A stretch of DNA of 64,000 bases from Flaccisagitta enflata (GCA_965153355.1 OZ231127.1:33914001-33978000); one strand, 5' to 3'; shown: positions 1-26,710, numbered from the stretch's first letter. Notes: generated by a model not told the origin, from the sequence alone. A program made the numbers and translations.

Positions 1-171
1 TAGAAAATTAAATGACTTATGAACATGAACTTTAATCTCCCGGCTGCTAGCTGCTATGTCTATTGCCTAAATTGCCACTAAATTGGCAGCTTGTAAGAAT
101 ACATTTTTGGCACAAAGAAGCATACTGTCTTGATCGGTTACACTAAAAGATGAACATACTACTCGACTGAA

Positions 172-438
172 AAACAGGGCCGGATACACGGCTACCCCAG
201 TCGCGTGCGGGTGGGCAGGGGCCGTAATTGAGGTCACCAGATAATTTGGGCAGGAGCAGCAAGGCCGAAAACCGCAAAAACCTAGAAAAAGTAAAGTGTG
301 ACGGACGGACGGACGGACAGACGGACGGACGGACGGACGGACGGACGGACGGACGGACGGACGGAGGAACCGACGGACGGACCGACGGACGGACCGACAA
401 AGCGGGGTGCAGAGTCGCGTAGCACGCGACTAAAAAAA
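172..438 (+). mobile_element. Family H (Helentron-like HINE) copy, near complete
   Basis: Best full-length example. It starts ACAGGGCCGGATACACGGC (GCCG/CGGC hairpin), then a GTCGCGTGCGGGTGGGCAGG block, then (GACG)n at about 300-400, and ends with hairpin AGTCGCG-TAG-CACGCGACT followed by A-rich sequence. This layout (subterminal hairpin, tetranucleotide microsatellite, terminal stem-loop, no coding capacity) matches non-autonomous Helentron relatives such as DINE-1/mini-me of flies and pearl of bivalves. The assignment is inference. Confidence 0.7.
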
Positions 439-949
439 CCGCAGCCTCTTATGAGTTGATGAATAAGAAAAAGATCTGTATCTCAAACGGTTTAGGAGCT
501 AGAGCTTGTCAATGTTATCTTCTAATTTGTGAAATTATTCATTTTTCAATGGGATTGCAAACTGATAATGGCAACGTTTCTACTCATTCTTATGCCATTT
601 CTAAACGAATAAAGCTAGAATTGCCAGATTGGAGCCAAATGAAAGATCTTTTCAAGCTTTCTAACAGGCTAATATTTTGATAAGTTCTCTTGAAATTCAG
701 CATGGCAATTTACCATTTTGAGAACTTTATAATGTACTGCAATCGATCCTAGATTTTGGTCGGTAACCACTTGTACCTCCGTCGTACTTGTCTTCTTCCT
801 CCTCATGCTCTTCCACTCCCCTTCTTTTGCTCTTCTTTGAACCCTCATCAAGGTTTTTATCCATTCTCTCAAATATCTCAATCCATTCTTTCCACTCTCT
901 ACGGGCAATCCGGCAACGTTTCTTTTTCTGTCTTCTATTACCTTCATCT
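439..949. other. Unassigned sequence
   Basis: AT-rich, no gene or repeat recognised. A 74-codon frame at 456-680 has no recognisable feature. Confidence 0.5.
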
Positions 950-1910
950 TCTTCTTCTTCTTCTTCTTCTTCTTCTTCTTCTTCTTCTTCTTCTTCTTCT
1001 TCTTCTTCTTCTTCTTTTTCCTTTTCTTTTTCTTTTTCTTTTTGTTCGTCTTCTTCATCTTCCTCTTCATCTTCCTCTTCTCGACTTTTTCTTCTCTAGC
1101 TTTTTCATTTTCTTTTCCTACTTTTCTTTTTCTACTTTTCTTTTTCTCCTACTTCATCCTCTTCTTCTTTTTCTTCTTCTTTTTCTTTTTCATTTCTTTT
1201 TCTTTTTCTTTTTCTTTTTCTTTTTCTTTTTCTTTTTCTTTTTCTTCTTCATGATTTTCTTCTTCTTTTATCATTTTTCCCTCTTTTATTTTTTCCCCTT
1301 CTTCTTCTTCTTCTTCTTCTCCTTCTTCTTCTTCTTCTTCTTCTTCTTCTTCTTCTTCTTCTTCTTCTTCTTCTTCTTCTTCTTCATCATTTTCTTCTTC
1401 TTTTATTCTTTCCCTCTTTTTTCTTTTTTTTCTTTTTCTTCTTCTTCTTCTTCTTCTTCTTCTTCTTCTTTTTCTTCTTCTTCTTCTTCTTCTTCTTCTT
1501 CTTCTTCTTCTTCTTCTTCTTCTTCTTCTTCTATTTCTTCATCATTTTCTTCTTCTTTTATTCTTTTCCCTCTTTTTTCTTTTTTTTTCTCTTCCTTTTC
1601 TTCTTCTTCTTCTCTTTTTTTCTTCTTCATCTTTTTTTTCTTTTTCTTCTTCTTCTTTTTCTTCTTCTTCTTCTTCTTTTATCCTTTTTCTTTTTCTTTT
1701 TCTTTTTCTTTTTCTTTTTCTTTTTCTTTTTCTTCTTCTTCTTCTTCTCTTCTTCTTCTTCTTCTTTCTTCTTTCTTCTTCTTCTTCTTCTTCTTCTTCT
1801 TCTTCTTCTTCTTCTTCTTCTTCTTCTTCTTCTTCTTCTTCTTTTTCTTTTTCTTCTTCTTCTTCTTCTCCCTCTTCTTCACTTTCTTCTTCCTCTTTTT
1901 CCTGCCTCTG
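950..1910 (+). repeat. (TTC)n and (TTTTTC)n polypyrimidine block, about 1 kb
   Basis: Mixed TTC, CTT and TTTTTC arrays, almost pure pyrimidine on this strand over nearly 1 kb. It produces long spurious frames on both strands. Confidence 0.95.
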
Positions 1911-2272
1911 CTCTTCCTTTCCTCTGTCGGGATTTGCGATTTTTCGTTGCTTCTTCATCGATCTTTCTTTCTTTCTTTCTCTCTCTCTCTGATTTTCTCG
2001 ATCTCCATTTTTGCGAAAAAGAGAGACTGAAGATGAGACTAAAGAAGAGACGAAATTACGAAGAAAAGGTTTAAAAAAGGAAATTTTTGGCACCGAAACT
2101 TGACTTCGGGATTCATAACAAAGGCAGAGAGTGAGAGAGATCGGGAATGAGCCCACTGTGTGGTCCGCTTGCCCACCCTTCTATCTCACTCTGTCTGTCT
2201 CTCTCGTTTTTTCTCTCTGTCTGTCATTTGGCTCTAAAACTGTCTATTTTCAGTCTTTTGTCTCTGTTTCCT

Positions 2273-2437
2273 TTTTTTTAGTCGCGTGCACGCGACTCTA
2301 TGACCCACTCTGTCCGTCTGTCGGTCCGTCCGTCTGTCCGTCGGTCGGTCGGTCGGTCACACTTAGCTTTTTTTAGCTTTTTCGCCGCTCCTGCCCACCC
2401 GCACGCGACTTTGGCTCGTGTATACGGCCTTGTTTTT
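2273..2437 (-). mobile_element. Family H copy
   Basis: Reverse orientation. The perfect 18-bp palindrome AGTCGCGTGCACGCGACT lies at 2280-2297, then a (GTCC/GTCT/GTCG)n tract, then CCTGCCCACCCGCACGCG and the GTATACGGCCTTGTTTTT end. Confidence 0.7.
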
Positions 2438-2469
2438 AATCTTTTCTATTCTTTCCTGAGTGTTGTTTT

Positions 2470-4180
<1,711 letters not shown>

Positions 4181-4182
4181 CA

Positions 4183-4230
4183 TATAAATCTCGAATGTGC
4201 CTGGAGAATGGAGAGCGCCGTCTCATTAGG
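4183..4230 (+). promoter_or_regulatory. Possible SoxE core promoter (TATA-like and Inr-like)
   Basis: TATAAAT at 4183-4189 with a TCATTA initiator-like site about 40 bp downstream, 280 bp before the ATG. The spacing is longer than the usual 30 bp, so this is tentative. Confidence 0.25.
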
Positions 4231-4509
4231 TCGCGACAAATATCAAATATGACTGATTGCTAAACTCCATTGTTCTAGCACGTCTTTCTCAAATCGCTCA
4301 TCGTTACTTCTTTTGAACTTGGACGGAAAAATCGGATTTATCGTCGGAGAAAAAGACATTTTCTGTCTCCGTCGTCGACGTTCTGACACATCTACGGAAT
4401 TGAGATTATTAATCACTATCACCGTACAAAAAATAAATCAAATCAAAACGCAGCAATCGAAAAAAAGACAAAGGAAAAACTCACAAAAAGCATATAGAAA
4501 CAGCAAACT

Positions 4510-14165
<9,656 letters not shown>

Positions 14166-14359
14166 GGAGAAAGAGGCCTGAGCTTGTTTTAACAGATTTC
14201 GTGATCAGAAGTCCACCAGACTCTTCTTCTCACTTGGCCCGCCTTGTGTGAGCGATATCTGGGAAAACAACAATACGTTTTTTTCGTTTTCTACTCTTTA
14301 ATCTTATCTTTATCTGTATTTTTTTTCTTTAATTGTCTCTTTCTTTCTTTCTTTCTTTT

Positions 14360-14455
<96 letters not shown>

Positions 14456-14495
14456 TAACATCCGTTTTAATACTCTTTCTTTCTTTCTTTCTTTT

Positions 14496-14547
<52 letters not shown>

Positions 14548-14780
14548 GCTTTCTTGCTTTCTTTCTTTCTTTCTTTTTTTCTTTCTTTCTTTGTTGAATA
14601 TCCGTTTTAATACTGTTTCTTTTGCGATGAGCATACACATTGATTTAAATCTACGCCGCAGTTTTTTTTATTTGTTTTCTTTTTTAATCTTGATTTTGCT
14701 GTTGATGGCTTTCCTTTTTTTTTATATTGAAAAAAGAGATTCAGTAAATGGCAATAAATGATTGTGTGAACTTTGAACTC
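14166..14780 (+). other. SoxE 3' UTR with AATAAA at 14753
   Basis: Follows the stop codon. It contains two (CTTT)n tracts (14337-14455 and 14475-14595), each followed by the motif ATCCGTTTTAATACT, so a unit of about 140 bp is duplicated. A polyadenylation signal AATAAA lies at 14753-14758. The real UTR end needs RNA evidence. Confidence 0.5.
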
Positions 14781-15404
14781 TCACATGAGATGATATCTTT
14801 ACAGTGATTCCTTAGAGATTTCTTCTTTGTGTTTCACATGAGATTGTATTTTCTTTTCCCTTTATCTACAAAGGAAAAACACATTTTCTGTTTTTCTGTT
14901 TTTGCTTGATGCTGTTTCTGGTTTTCACCTAAAAGAAAAAAAAACTTTTTACAACATTTCCTTGATTTCTTCCTTTTTCCGTTCCCTTCTTTTCCCCTCC
15001 TCCCAGTCCTTAATATCATCCAAGTCTTCTATCTAGGTTTTCTCTTCTTAGTCAACCTCCACCACCACTACCACCACTTCTTTTCGTCCTCCTCCACCCC
15101 CCCCCTCCCTCCCCTCTCCCAATATATTCCCCATCTGCTGATGTGGGAAAGATGATATAATTTATGATCTTCATCTTCTTTTGCGGGGAAAAGCGAGAAA
15201 CCTTTCCTCCTCCTTCCCCTTCTCCTCCTCCTCTTCCTTCCCTTCCTCTTCCTCCTCTTCCTCTCCATCCTCCCGCCCTCACAAGTAGAAAGCAAATTTA
15301 CGCCTGAAATTATTCCATAGATGTCATTTTTGCCGATTGATGTCCTGCGAAGAAATTTGTAAAAATGCCGAGGAAATACTCTTTTATTTTAAATGTTTTT
15401 GAAG

Positions 15405-15410
<6 letters not shown>

Positions 15411-15479
<69 letters not shown>
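15411..15479 (+). repeat. (GA)n microsatellite
   Basis: Pure dinucleotide tract. The surrounding 14.8-16.2 kb is T-rich and C-rich sequence without a recognisable gene. Confidence 0.95.
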
Positions 15480-15482
<3 letters not shown>

Positions 15483-16248
15483 GGGCTGGAAACTGATGAA
15501 AGATTTGGGGGTGAGGAAACGATCTAATTTTTTTTCTTTTCTCTTCGAAGGTGGAGCTGAAAAAGTGAAATTAAAAAAGGGAAAAGATTTTGCTTCATCA
15601 TCTTGCTCACGTAGTTATCTATAGAAAAGATCGATGCCCAGAAAAGGCTAGAAGATGCGTCCAGCACTTAGAATTACCAAAACATACCCAAAGGAGAAAG
15701 GGATTAAAACAATGTAATTTTTTTAAGCGGCCATAAAAAAGATCAGAACCAATTAAATTCACCATGAATTTGATGGGTAACCTTTTTTTTAGTCTTCACA
15801 GGAAGGTGAGCCTGAGCATGACTGTCCCTGCATGACTGTCACTGCATGACTGTCCCTGCCCGACCATAAGGTACCATCACATTGTCCTTCATGGAAAGGG
15901 AGGGAAAAACAATACCGTCGAATAGACGGACTGATCATCGCAATCATAATGCAATAACGTATATCTTATAATCTTATCTAGATATTTCGACTCATATCGT
16001 GGCGATTTTGTTTTTTTCTCAGGTTGCCCCCTCCAAAGCCACTAAAGAAGTAAAGAAATATGGCCAATTCAGAAAAACAAGCGAGTCTAGTTTTAATGAT
16101 GTATTTTTGTGAGAAGATTTTTTGGCCTCTCAGCTGTAAGGTGGAGCAGCTTATATCCCTGCTGAGGTGGGGGGAGGGGGGAGTTACGCCTCAACAGAAC
16201 GGGGCTTGAGGGGGAAAACATCAGAAAGATAATGAAAAGGAATAAAAT

Positions 16249-16499
<251 letters not shown>

Positions 16500-16764
16500 C
16501 AGTAATTCCCTCTCGTTCTTTCTTCCCCATATGTCTCTAGTTCTTATCCATTGCCAAGCTTTTAAGCCACCTTCTACCCCCGTAATCAGCTCACCGCACC
16601 TTCCTAGGTGCCTAATTTATCATCCCAGCAGATTCTCCCTATTTAACATTTGACTTTCGATTTTTTTTTCTATGTTTTTTACTTGGTTTCTCTCTTTTTT
16701 GCTTTCCACCTCTCTTTTCTCCTTTCTTTCATTTTTTATTCTTTGGTTTTCTCTCTCTTTCTTT

Positions 16765-17345
<581 letters not shown>

Positions 17346-17840
17346 TCATCCATCCATTTCACACTTCCATTCTTTCTTCCATTCATTCTTTCGTCTAATT
17401 TTTCTCTCTTTCTTGGTTTTTATCTTCCTTTTTCCATCCTTTCTCTTTTTCGTTCCTCCTCCCTTTTCTACCCTCTTCCTTTTCTCTTTCCTTTTTTTCT
17501 TCTTCATTTCCCCGCCCTTTTTTCATCTTATTCCCCGCGCATTAATTATGAATTTCTAGAATTCGAATTTTTGAATTCTTACCCCGAGGTAAGCAACGGG
17601 AGTCAGCGGGTATCTCGATTGAATTATAAGGTCCTCCGTATTATTAATATTCATATTTTCATCATTATTGTTATTTTTTCCATATGGGCTTTTTCCCTGC
17701 TCTACGGGGAAGCTTCGAAAAGAGAGGAATTTTTAGAGGGAATTTGTCAGAAAACCGAAAAAAATATTTGAAACCTCATCTTGACTTTATCAAAATTGAG
17801 CATTTATACCAGAGGGCATATAGAAATACGAAAGCGAGAA

Positions 17841-17952
<112 letters not shown>

Positions 17953-18024
17953 TTAGAGCTGGAGGGAGGTAAAAAGACGAAACAGATAGAGGATTAAATA
18001 TATATTAATAATAAGTCGAACATT

Positions 18025-18240
18025 AAACAAGGCCGGATACACGGCAACTTCAGTCGCAAATGGTTGGGCACTGGGCAGAGGTAGCGATGTATGCGGTCAG
18101 TCAGGCAATTTTACAGGAGCGGCCGGGCGAAAATGCGCTAAATAGACAAGTATGATCAACCAATGCAATTTACGGACGAACGGACGGACGGACCAACGGA
18201 CCGAGAAGTGACATATAGAGTCGCGTGTCTGCGTCTTGAA
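18025..18240 (+). mobile_element. Family H copy
   Basis: Starts AACAAGGCCGGATACACGGC, has a short (ACGG)n tract at about 18173-18205, and ends at a degraded AGTCGCGTGTCTGCG hairpin. Confidence 0.65.
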
Positions 18241-19069
18241 AAATGGAAAAACATCATGCTTTCATCGAATCTTCTCATGTATCTTACATCTTGAACATCC
18301 ATAACATACTTGTCCAGTGACATGCATTGATTTGTGTTTTTATTCTGTTTGTGAAGAAGTTATGTTTTTTCGTACATTTGCATCATCGTGAGTTTTGTGT
18401 ACAAAGTATTTCATGTTTGATTCGCTATTTATCAGCTTGTAATTAGATTTTGGTTTCTAGTTTTCGATGTAATTGCTACTGTTAGATGCTGGTTGTTACA
18501 AAATTAATAAAAAAATGACATAAAATCTCAGTAGTCTTTTTTCTTGTTGTTGGAAGCGTGTGCGGTTGTTGAACAACGTTTTAGATTATTAGTTTGAGAT
18601 AGGTTATCAACTAATTAGGTTTTGCTATTCAATGAGTAAGACTAAATGACTGCACTCAATTACATAAAATGTGTCAAATGCGTGAAAATTTTGTTCTGAT
18701 ACTTAGTCATAGGTAGCGTGTGCTGACAGTTTTGGAGCAACGTTTTAATTAGTTTGAGGCACGACATCAACTAATCAGGTTTTGCCATTCAACAATAAAC
18801 AGTAAATGACTAAATTCTATTACGAGGACTCTTGATTTGAGCAAGATAGTACAGTGAGCATATGTTAGATGCATAAGCAAGATTGAAAAGGGTGGATAAA
18901 ACGAAAAACCTTAGGGTTGGCGATGACGTTGCTACTGTCACTGATCTCCAACAATTTTGTAAAGCTCCAGCGCCTGTTGAGAGGTCCTTCCTTGATTTTC
19001 CATCCATGATTCAACATGCATCCTTGTCGTTGTTGTCGTTGTCGTTGTCGTTGTTATTGACGATCAAGG

Positions 19070-19248
19070 TACAGATCAGCCCCGCAATAACTGAGGTCAA
19101 GGGACAAATCATTTTGACTGTAATAACTGAATTTCTATTATTGCCAATATAAGAAAAAAAAAGAAATATCATGAAAGGACCAAGATTCATATCCGCTATA
19201 GAAAGATTTCCGTTTCCCTTGGGTCCGTTACATTGGGGTGTAACTGTA
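19070..19248. mobile_element. pogo/Tigger-like MITE
   Basis: TACAGATCAGCCCCGCAATAAC start and ACATTGGGGTGTAACTGTA end. About 180 bp, no coding. Contains an internal TGTAATAACTG motif. Confidence 0.45.
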
Positions 19249-19274
19249 ACTGTACATAAATCATGTTCCTTTTA

Positions 19275-19872
19275 ACAGGGTGTGCAAAATTATCCGGAAT
19301 AGGCACTTACTTTTCCTAAAAACTATGTAAAAATAATGGTCTTTGAAAGCATAATTGGTATATATAAAAAAATATCTGTTTTAGTGTACAAAACTAAAAT
19401 TCATATAGAATTAGAAAGTCAGAAATAGAACTTTTTGGGTAAATTTGACTCTTATAAAACATTTATCAAAAAGATTTATTAAAAGAAAACTGCAATTCTG
19501 TGGTTAGTATTTCTTTCCCTCAAGGTCTAGTTTATTTGCTTTGGTAAACACCATTCATGTTGATATAACTTACCTCTTTCAGCATAGTGTGTGCCAAGCT
19601 AAGAAAGTCACTATGGCGTAGGCACAAATACTAGAATCTATGATTTTTTTTAACCTAGTTTGCCTAGGAAATAAAATCATGTCAAAATCAAAACCTTTGC
19701 CCCCAATTATTTGACTCCCATAACGACTAGGGATACTGACAAGTCCTACAATCAATTCTAGCTTTTAGTTTAACTAACTGGGGTACTCTAGTTCAAATTT
19801 TATGATGCTGGGTCACTTTTAAGTATAGTTTTCTTTCCATGAAGTAATTCCGGATAATTTTGCTCACCCTGT
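19275..19872. mobile_element. mariner-type MITE with proven empty site (598 bp)
   Basis: Termini ACAGGGTG(T/A)GCAAAATTATCC, perfectly inverted at the outer 8 bp. Flanked by TA (19273-19274 and 19873-19874). The paralogous copy at 21541-21560 reads CCTTTTACATCCC with a single TA and no insert, which fixes the boundaries. No transposase frame, so it must have been mobilised in trans. Confidence 0.85.
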
Positions 19873-20228
19873 TACATCCCGCAATAACGGATATTGAGGG
19901 ACTGGCTAAGATAATTCCATCTGATTCTCTATTGTTGCAGCTTTCTTCTATTTTTTGATATGCGGGGCTTTAACTGTAAATTGCGTGTTATAGGTAAGGT
20001 GCCTGAAATAAGATTGAACTTACATCAGGTCCGGATGATGATTTGGCCATCTCCATTAAAATGAACTGCGAATGAAGGAACAGGTCGTCACTTCCTCAGT
20101 GTCGATTATTTCAATTTAACGGTAGAAACAGACGCAATTCACACAAATTTTTTACCTTGGTTGATTTTGAAGTACATTTTATTGCGGAAAAACTGATATC
20201 ATTTCTATTCTCTTATTCCTTTTTGGGG

Positions 20229-20463
20229 CAGCGGCCCCGAGGGGACTGATGACAAATGTTTTTACACATAGGGGAAATTTTTCCTCCTTCTTTTCAGCCT
20301 GGAGGCTCAGATCTTAGCTAGCCTCTATGCTCAAAATCAAGCCAAGCATGGGTCATTCGCTCCTTCGGGGCGGCTGCCCCTCTCACTAACACATCTCAAT
20401 ATACACTAATGGGCAACGGGTAACGCTGACCTTTTGACACTTTTGCGACGATTCCCTTTCAAA
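20229..20463. repeat. Family F fold-back, in tandem-duplication copy A
   Basis: GGGGCAGCGGCCCCGAGGGG start; inverted end GGGGCGGCTGCCCC at 20378-20391; then the tail GGGCAACGGGTAACGCTGAC. Confidence 0.6.
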
Positions 20464-20585
20464 TTTGATGATGATTTATTAATCATGAATTCAGTAAATT
20501 AGATTGTAAATTTCATCTAGCTATTCATATAGCTATTTATTTATCTATCTAGCTACCTATCTATTTGTCTATCTATCTATCCATC

Positions 20586-20616
<31 letters not shown>

Positions 20617-20624
20617 CCAGCTAG

Positions 20625-20655
<31 letters not shown>

Positions 20656-21069
20656 CAGTCTATGGACAAAATGAGGAGAATAGATTTTGCTTATCACCGG
20701 TATGATGCTAAGGACTGAAAGAAATAACGGAAGAACAATTACTACCTGTAGTAATTGTTCACAATGTAGGCTTGTAATTACCTCATAGAAAATGACTGAG
20801 GACTGAAAGAAACTATTGCAAGAACGATTACTACAGGTAATAATCGTTCTTCTGTTAGTTTCTTTCCGTCCTCAGTAATTCTTTTCGCGGTAATTACAAA
20901 CCTATATTTTGAACAATTACTACAGGTAGTAATCGTTCTTCCGTTAATTCTTTCAATCTTTAGTAAATTTCTATGAGGTAACTAAAAACTTACATTTTAA
21001 AATCAACTATGCCTAAGCATTATAATGGTGATCAGCAAAATCTACTCTCCTCGTTTTGTCCATAGACTG
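20656..21069. mobile_element. MITE with CAGTCTATGGACA termini inside a (TATC)n tract
   Basis: Inverted ends CAGTCTATGGACAAAA and TTTTGTCCATAGACTG; arms match about 45 bp (GAGGAGAATAGATTTTGCT). Flanked by TCTA on both sides, so a 4-bp duplication is possible, though the microsatellite makes it ambiguous. Internal sub-palindromes around TTACTACAGGTAGTAA recur. Absent from duplication copy B. Confidence 0.75.
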
Positions 21070-21405
21070 TCTATCTATCTATACATCTATCTATCTATTT
21101 AACTGTTTATCACTCATTTTGAATCATTCATTTGTTCGTTCATTCATTCATTCATTCATTCATTCATTCATTCATTCATTTATTCATTCATTCATTCATT
21201 CATTCATTCATTCATTCATTCATTCATTCAATCATTCCTTTATCTATTTATCTATTTATTTATTTAATCAATCATTCTCTTTGTCTCTGTCTTTGTCCCT
21301 GTCTTTGCCTTCCTCTTTTCTTGTTTCTGTTCATGTCTTTGCCCCCCATCTTTGCCCCTGCCTCTGTTTTTGTCCCGGTCTCTGTCTTTGTGTCTGTCCC
21401 TGAGT

Positions 21406-22708
<1,303 letters not shown>

Positions 22709-23359
22709 AGTAACACACACTTGACACTGGCCAGAAGGACTCATCGTTTGAAGTAGTGGATGAGAAGTTCATGACGGAAATGTAAACGATTTTAGTGTGG
22801 GAAGAAGCTTCACAGAATCCCGACTTTCAAATAGGAGCACACGCTCTAACTCGCCCTAACGTCCTTCAATCCACATCTCTTGCTCTACTTCTCCGCTTCC
22901 TAACCCCCTAACCCTCCCCCTAACCCTCCCCACCCTCTTCACTGATCGCCATATTGTCATCGTCCTCGTCGGCACATTTTCGTCGTCGTCGTCGTCATCC
23001 CCGTCATCGTCGTTGTTATCATCATCGTCATCATCGTCATCGTAGTGGATTGTCGTCGTTGACGGGAGTAAATTGAGGGTGGCGATGAAACGATAAAATC
23101 CCAAATACGAGACTTCCGTCAATCACGAGAAGACCACACCGATTCTTCCAATCGCTTATCACTATTTAGGTATAAACTATAGAGTCTATACGTTTAGTAT
23201 GATGATATACTGCATACCATAGGTTTATACATCAATTATCAAAATTAGAATCGGGCATAGCAGTTAATTTCCCGCTTTACTCCGCTTCCTGTTTGTTTTC
23301 TATTGCATTATGTTTGTAGGTTTATCTGCTGCTTTGTTGGTTGGTTTGCTTCTTTCCTC

Positions 23360-23368
23360 TTTCTTTCC

Positions 23369-23428
<60 letters not shown>

Positions 23429-23483
23429 GCTTTCTTTCTTTCTTTCTTTCTTTCGTTCTTTCTTTCTTTCTCTCTTTCTTATT

Positions 23484-23547
<64 letters not shown>

Positions 23548-23599
23548 TATCTCTTTCTTTCTTTCTTTTTCTCTTTTTCTCTTTCTCTCTTTCTCTCTT

Positions 23600-23667
<68 letters not shown>

Positions 23668-23799
23668 TCCATTCTTTCTTCCTTCCTTCCTTCCTTCCTT
23701 CCTTCCTATCTTCCTTCCTCCCTTCCTTCCTCCCTTTCTTCCTTCCTTCCTTCCTTCCTTCCTTCCTTCCTTCCTTCCTTCCTTCCTTCCTTCCTTCCT

Positions 23800-23837
<38 letters not shown>

Positions 23838-23850
23838 TTCCTTTCTTTTG
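23360..23850 (+). repeat. (CTTT)n and (CTTC)n block
   Basis: CTTT array, a CTCTTT section, CTTT again, and a CCTT/CTTC section at 23680-23800. Confidence 0.95.
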
Positions 23851-24344
23851 TTCTTTCTTTCTGCTCTCGTTCATCTCCTTACCCACTCTGGGATATTTTC
23901 TTCGCCCTGCCTCCGCGCCGCCTCTTCAAAATTTTCCCTTTTCGCCGTTTCACCTTCGTAATCGTAGTTTCACTATCGCCTCCATCACAACCATCGTTTC
24001 TATCCCCACCCTTTACCACCTCCCTCCACCATCACCACCTCAGATCATCTCTTTTCCGTATAACTCGCCGCCCACGCAAACAGTTTCAATCAACCTCACT
24101 TCGTATATTTCTTAAGGCGGGGCCTTTTGGTGGTCCTCCGAGCTCGAGCAGGCAGGAAAGGCCCTCATTTCTTATATTACTCATTTAAAAATAAGCAGAC
24201 AAACTTGGTTTTCAGCGAAGGGCGGAAATGAATGTCTTAATTTCAGGCAGTTGTTATTAAAGTGAAATGTGCTTATATAGTTTGGTAGCGATAGACACTT
24301 GAAAATGGCAAAAACAAAATGATAGAAATGGCCAAGCAGGCCAA

Positions 24345-24490
24345 TCACAACGGATGTTTGCTAAGTTAGTTTTGCAAAAACCTAGAAAACTAGGAGTGAT
24401 GCGCGTAGCAACTTGTCTGTGAGGGTTCACAAGGCCCTCTTCCGTATTTTTCAGTTAGGGTATAGTGAGGGATATTGTTCCACCTATCAT
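24345..24490 (+). repeat. Dispersed repeat, copy 1 (partner at 36541)
   Basis: GGATGTTTGCTAAGTTAGTT, GGAGTGATGCGCGTAG, AGGGATATTGTTCCACCTATC; the same sequence occurs inverted at 36541-36675. Copy 1 runs into a 220 bp (CAA)n tract. Confidence 0.65.
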
Positions 24491-24493
24491 AGA

Positions 24494-24716
<223 letters not shown>

Positions 24717-24799
24717 TTACCGTTCGAAGGTTGGTCAGTAGGTTGGTTGGTAACGCAAAAAATTGGATGACACGAATTCGACCGAGATAGTAATTTCTG

Positions 24800-24925
24800 G
24801 GCATCATGCATCATTGCCCCTGCCCAGCCAGATTACAGCATCCGCCATGCTACATACTGCCCCTGCCCACCCGGATCACTTCCCCCACGAACTCGCAAGC
24901 GACTACTAGCCATGTTGCTTGGACT
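24800..24925 (-). mobile_element. Family H-like fragment
   Basis: Two copies of a CTGCCCCTGCCCA(C/G)CC block and a GCAAGCGACTACTAGCCATG end. No hairpin at the other side. Confidence 0.35.
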
Positions 24926-24929
24926 TCTA

Positions 24930-26190
24930 CGCCTAAAAAACGGGTGACCCTGTTTTGAATTTCCTAGGCATCATTAGACACGCTACTAGGTTAAAAGTAC
25001 TATGTTTTATAGTATCTATGACTGGTAAAAGTGGCCGTTTTTTCCACGTTCAAATTCAAGGAGGTGTTACTCAAGTCAAGAAGAAGGTTAACGACCTGAT
25101 GGTTTCTTTTGTACATTAATTTGGTTTATTTCATTTATTTATTTCTTTTAAGAGGTTTTTCCTGAGTGAATCATGATCTCAGCGTCCGGGAGAGAGATAA
25201 ACACACCAACAGCTCAAGGTTACATAGCCAGATTAGTAAGAATTTAACTCGGAAACAAAGTTGTTAGGGTAATGAGAAGATTTTACTTAAAACGTCTTCT
25301 GAATTAACGAATTTGATTTTCATTTTCCCTGTTATAAATCTATATTTCAGTGAATCTTCTTGGTCTTGTATAAACTATATTGATAACATGAATTTCATTC
25401 ACTTTGATTGCCCATCAGTTGCTACCTTGGTTCATGCTAGTATATACCGTCAGTCGTCACTTAGGATGTGATGTTTGGCAAAGCTCATTTGCATTGGAGG
25501 CGCTTACGGGCTGTTTTGTTCCTTACCGACCCGCCTGATGCCTAGTAATCCATGATACCATCAGGCATCAATCCCATCCCATCAGTGCAATCCCATGATT
25601 TCGGCCTTGTCACGATCAAGTTTTATCCATATGCTTTTAATTCTGTCTCTCTGGATAACAAAAAAATTCAAGATCTTTAGAAAAAAAAGAACCAAACGGA
25701 TTTATAGGAATGCGAATGATAAGAACAGGAAATGGAGGTTCCTGACTAAATTGGGGAAAATTACACTCGCTTTTTCTACTCGCCCTTTTTTTCCATAAAT
25801 GACTAAAAGAAAAAGCAAATATTTCACTAAGAAAGGATAAAAACCAATCAGGCAAGAAAAGGAGAGGAAGAATAAGTAAAAGAGAAAGGAAAAAAAAAGC
25901 AGATCGTGAAGTAGGGCGAAAAAATCCAAGAAATGTGGAAAGTATTTTTAGTAATGAAACGTTTTCTCAGCTTGAGTGTATATATGATGGCGCAAATTTG
26001 TAGAAAAACAAACCCATTCCCGCTTTTTTCGGAGGTAATTTGTTGAGTTTTAAGTTTTGAAAAAAAGAGCGAGAAAGAAGAGAAAGGAGATGAAAAAGAA
26101 TAACATTCAAAATTGTTACAGAAAGAAAAGAAAACTCGACAATCGTGCGCAAATTATTTGCCAATTCTTCTTTAAGAAAAGTGAAGAGAC
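24930..26190. other. Unassigned AT-rich sequence
   Basis: No gene or repeat recognised. Confidence 0.45.
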
Positions 26191-26195
26191 GACTG

Positions 26196-26391
26196 AACAA
26201 GGCCGGATACACGGCAACCCTAGTAGCGTGCGGGTGAGCAGAGGCAGTGAGGAAATAGACCAACCAAGCAGTAGGGCAGGAGCAGTAACCTCAAAACCGC
26301 CAGTAAACACCGAGAAAGCAAAGTGTTACCGGTCGACCGACAGACAGACGGACAGAAAGGGTTGTAGAGTCGCGTGCACGCGACTCAAAAA
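26196..26391 (+). mobile_element. Family H copy
   Basis: Starts ACAAGGCCGGATACACGGC and ends with the perfect palindrome AGTCGCGTGCACGCGACT at 26368-26385. The tetranucleotide tract is short. Confidence 0.7.
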
Positions 26392-26580
26392 GTATGCGCT
26401 TATGAAATTTCTATAAGGCAAAATTATCTGTTCAGACATTTCTTAATCTATTCTCATGTGATTTTTGGAAGCAGAAATACTATGTCCCCTTCTGTACCTT
26501 CTGACGCGGCTCTCAGCATTTCTATAACGATTCAGTCCAAAACCGCCGTTGATCAGTTCTCCCCTACCGAATGATTATGG

Positions 26581-26710
26581 AACAAGGCCGAATACACAGC
26601 ACCCCAGTCGCGGTGTGTTGGGCTGGGACAGTAATACAAAAGCCGCGCATGTTCAAAATTGACGGATGGATGGATGGACAGACGGACCGACCTGTCGATT
26701 GGCCGACTGT
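26581..26710 (+). mobile_element. Family H copy, 3'-incomplete
   Basis: Starts AACAAGGCCGAATACACAGC, followed by a GGATGGATGGACAGACGG tract. The terminal hairpin is not recognisable. It lies 190 bp after another copy in the same orientation. Confidence 0.55.

Noticed and set aside
756-2030. Open frame of 424 codons on the + strand, and Lys/Glu/Arg-rich frames on the - strand
   Set aside because: They are translations of the (TTC)n block; no codon structure apart from the repeat.
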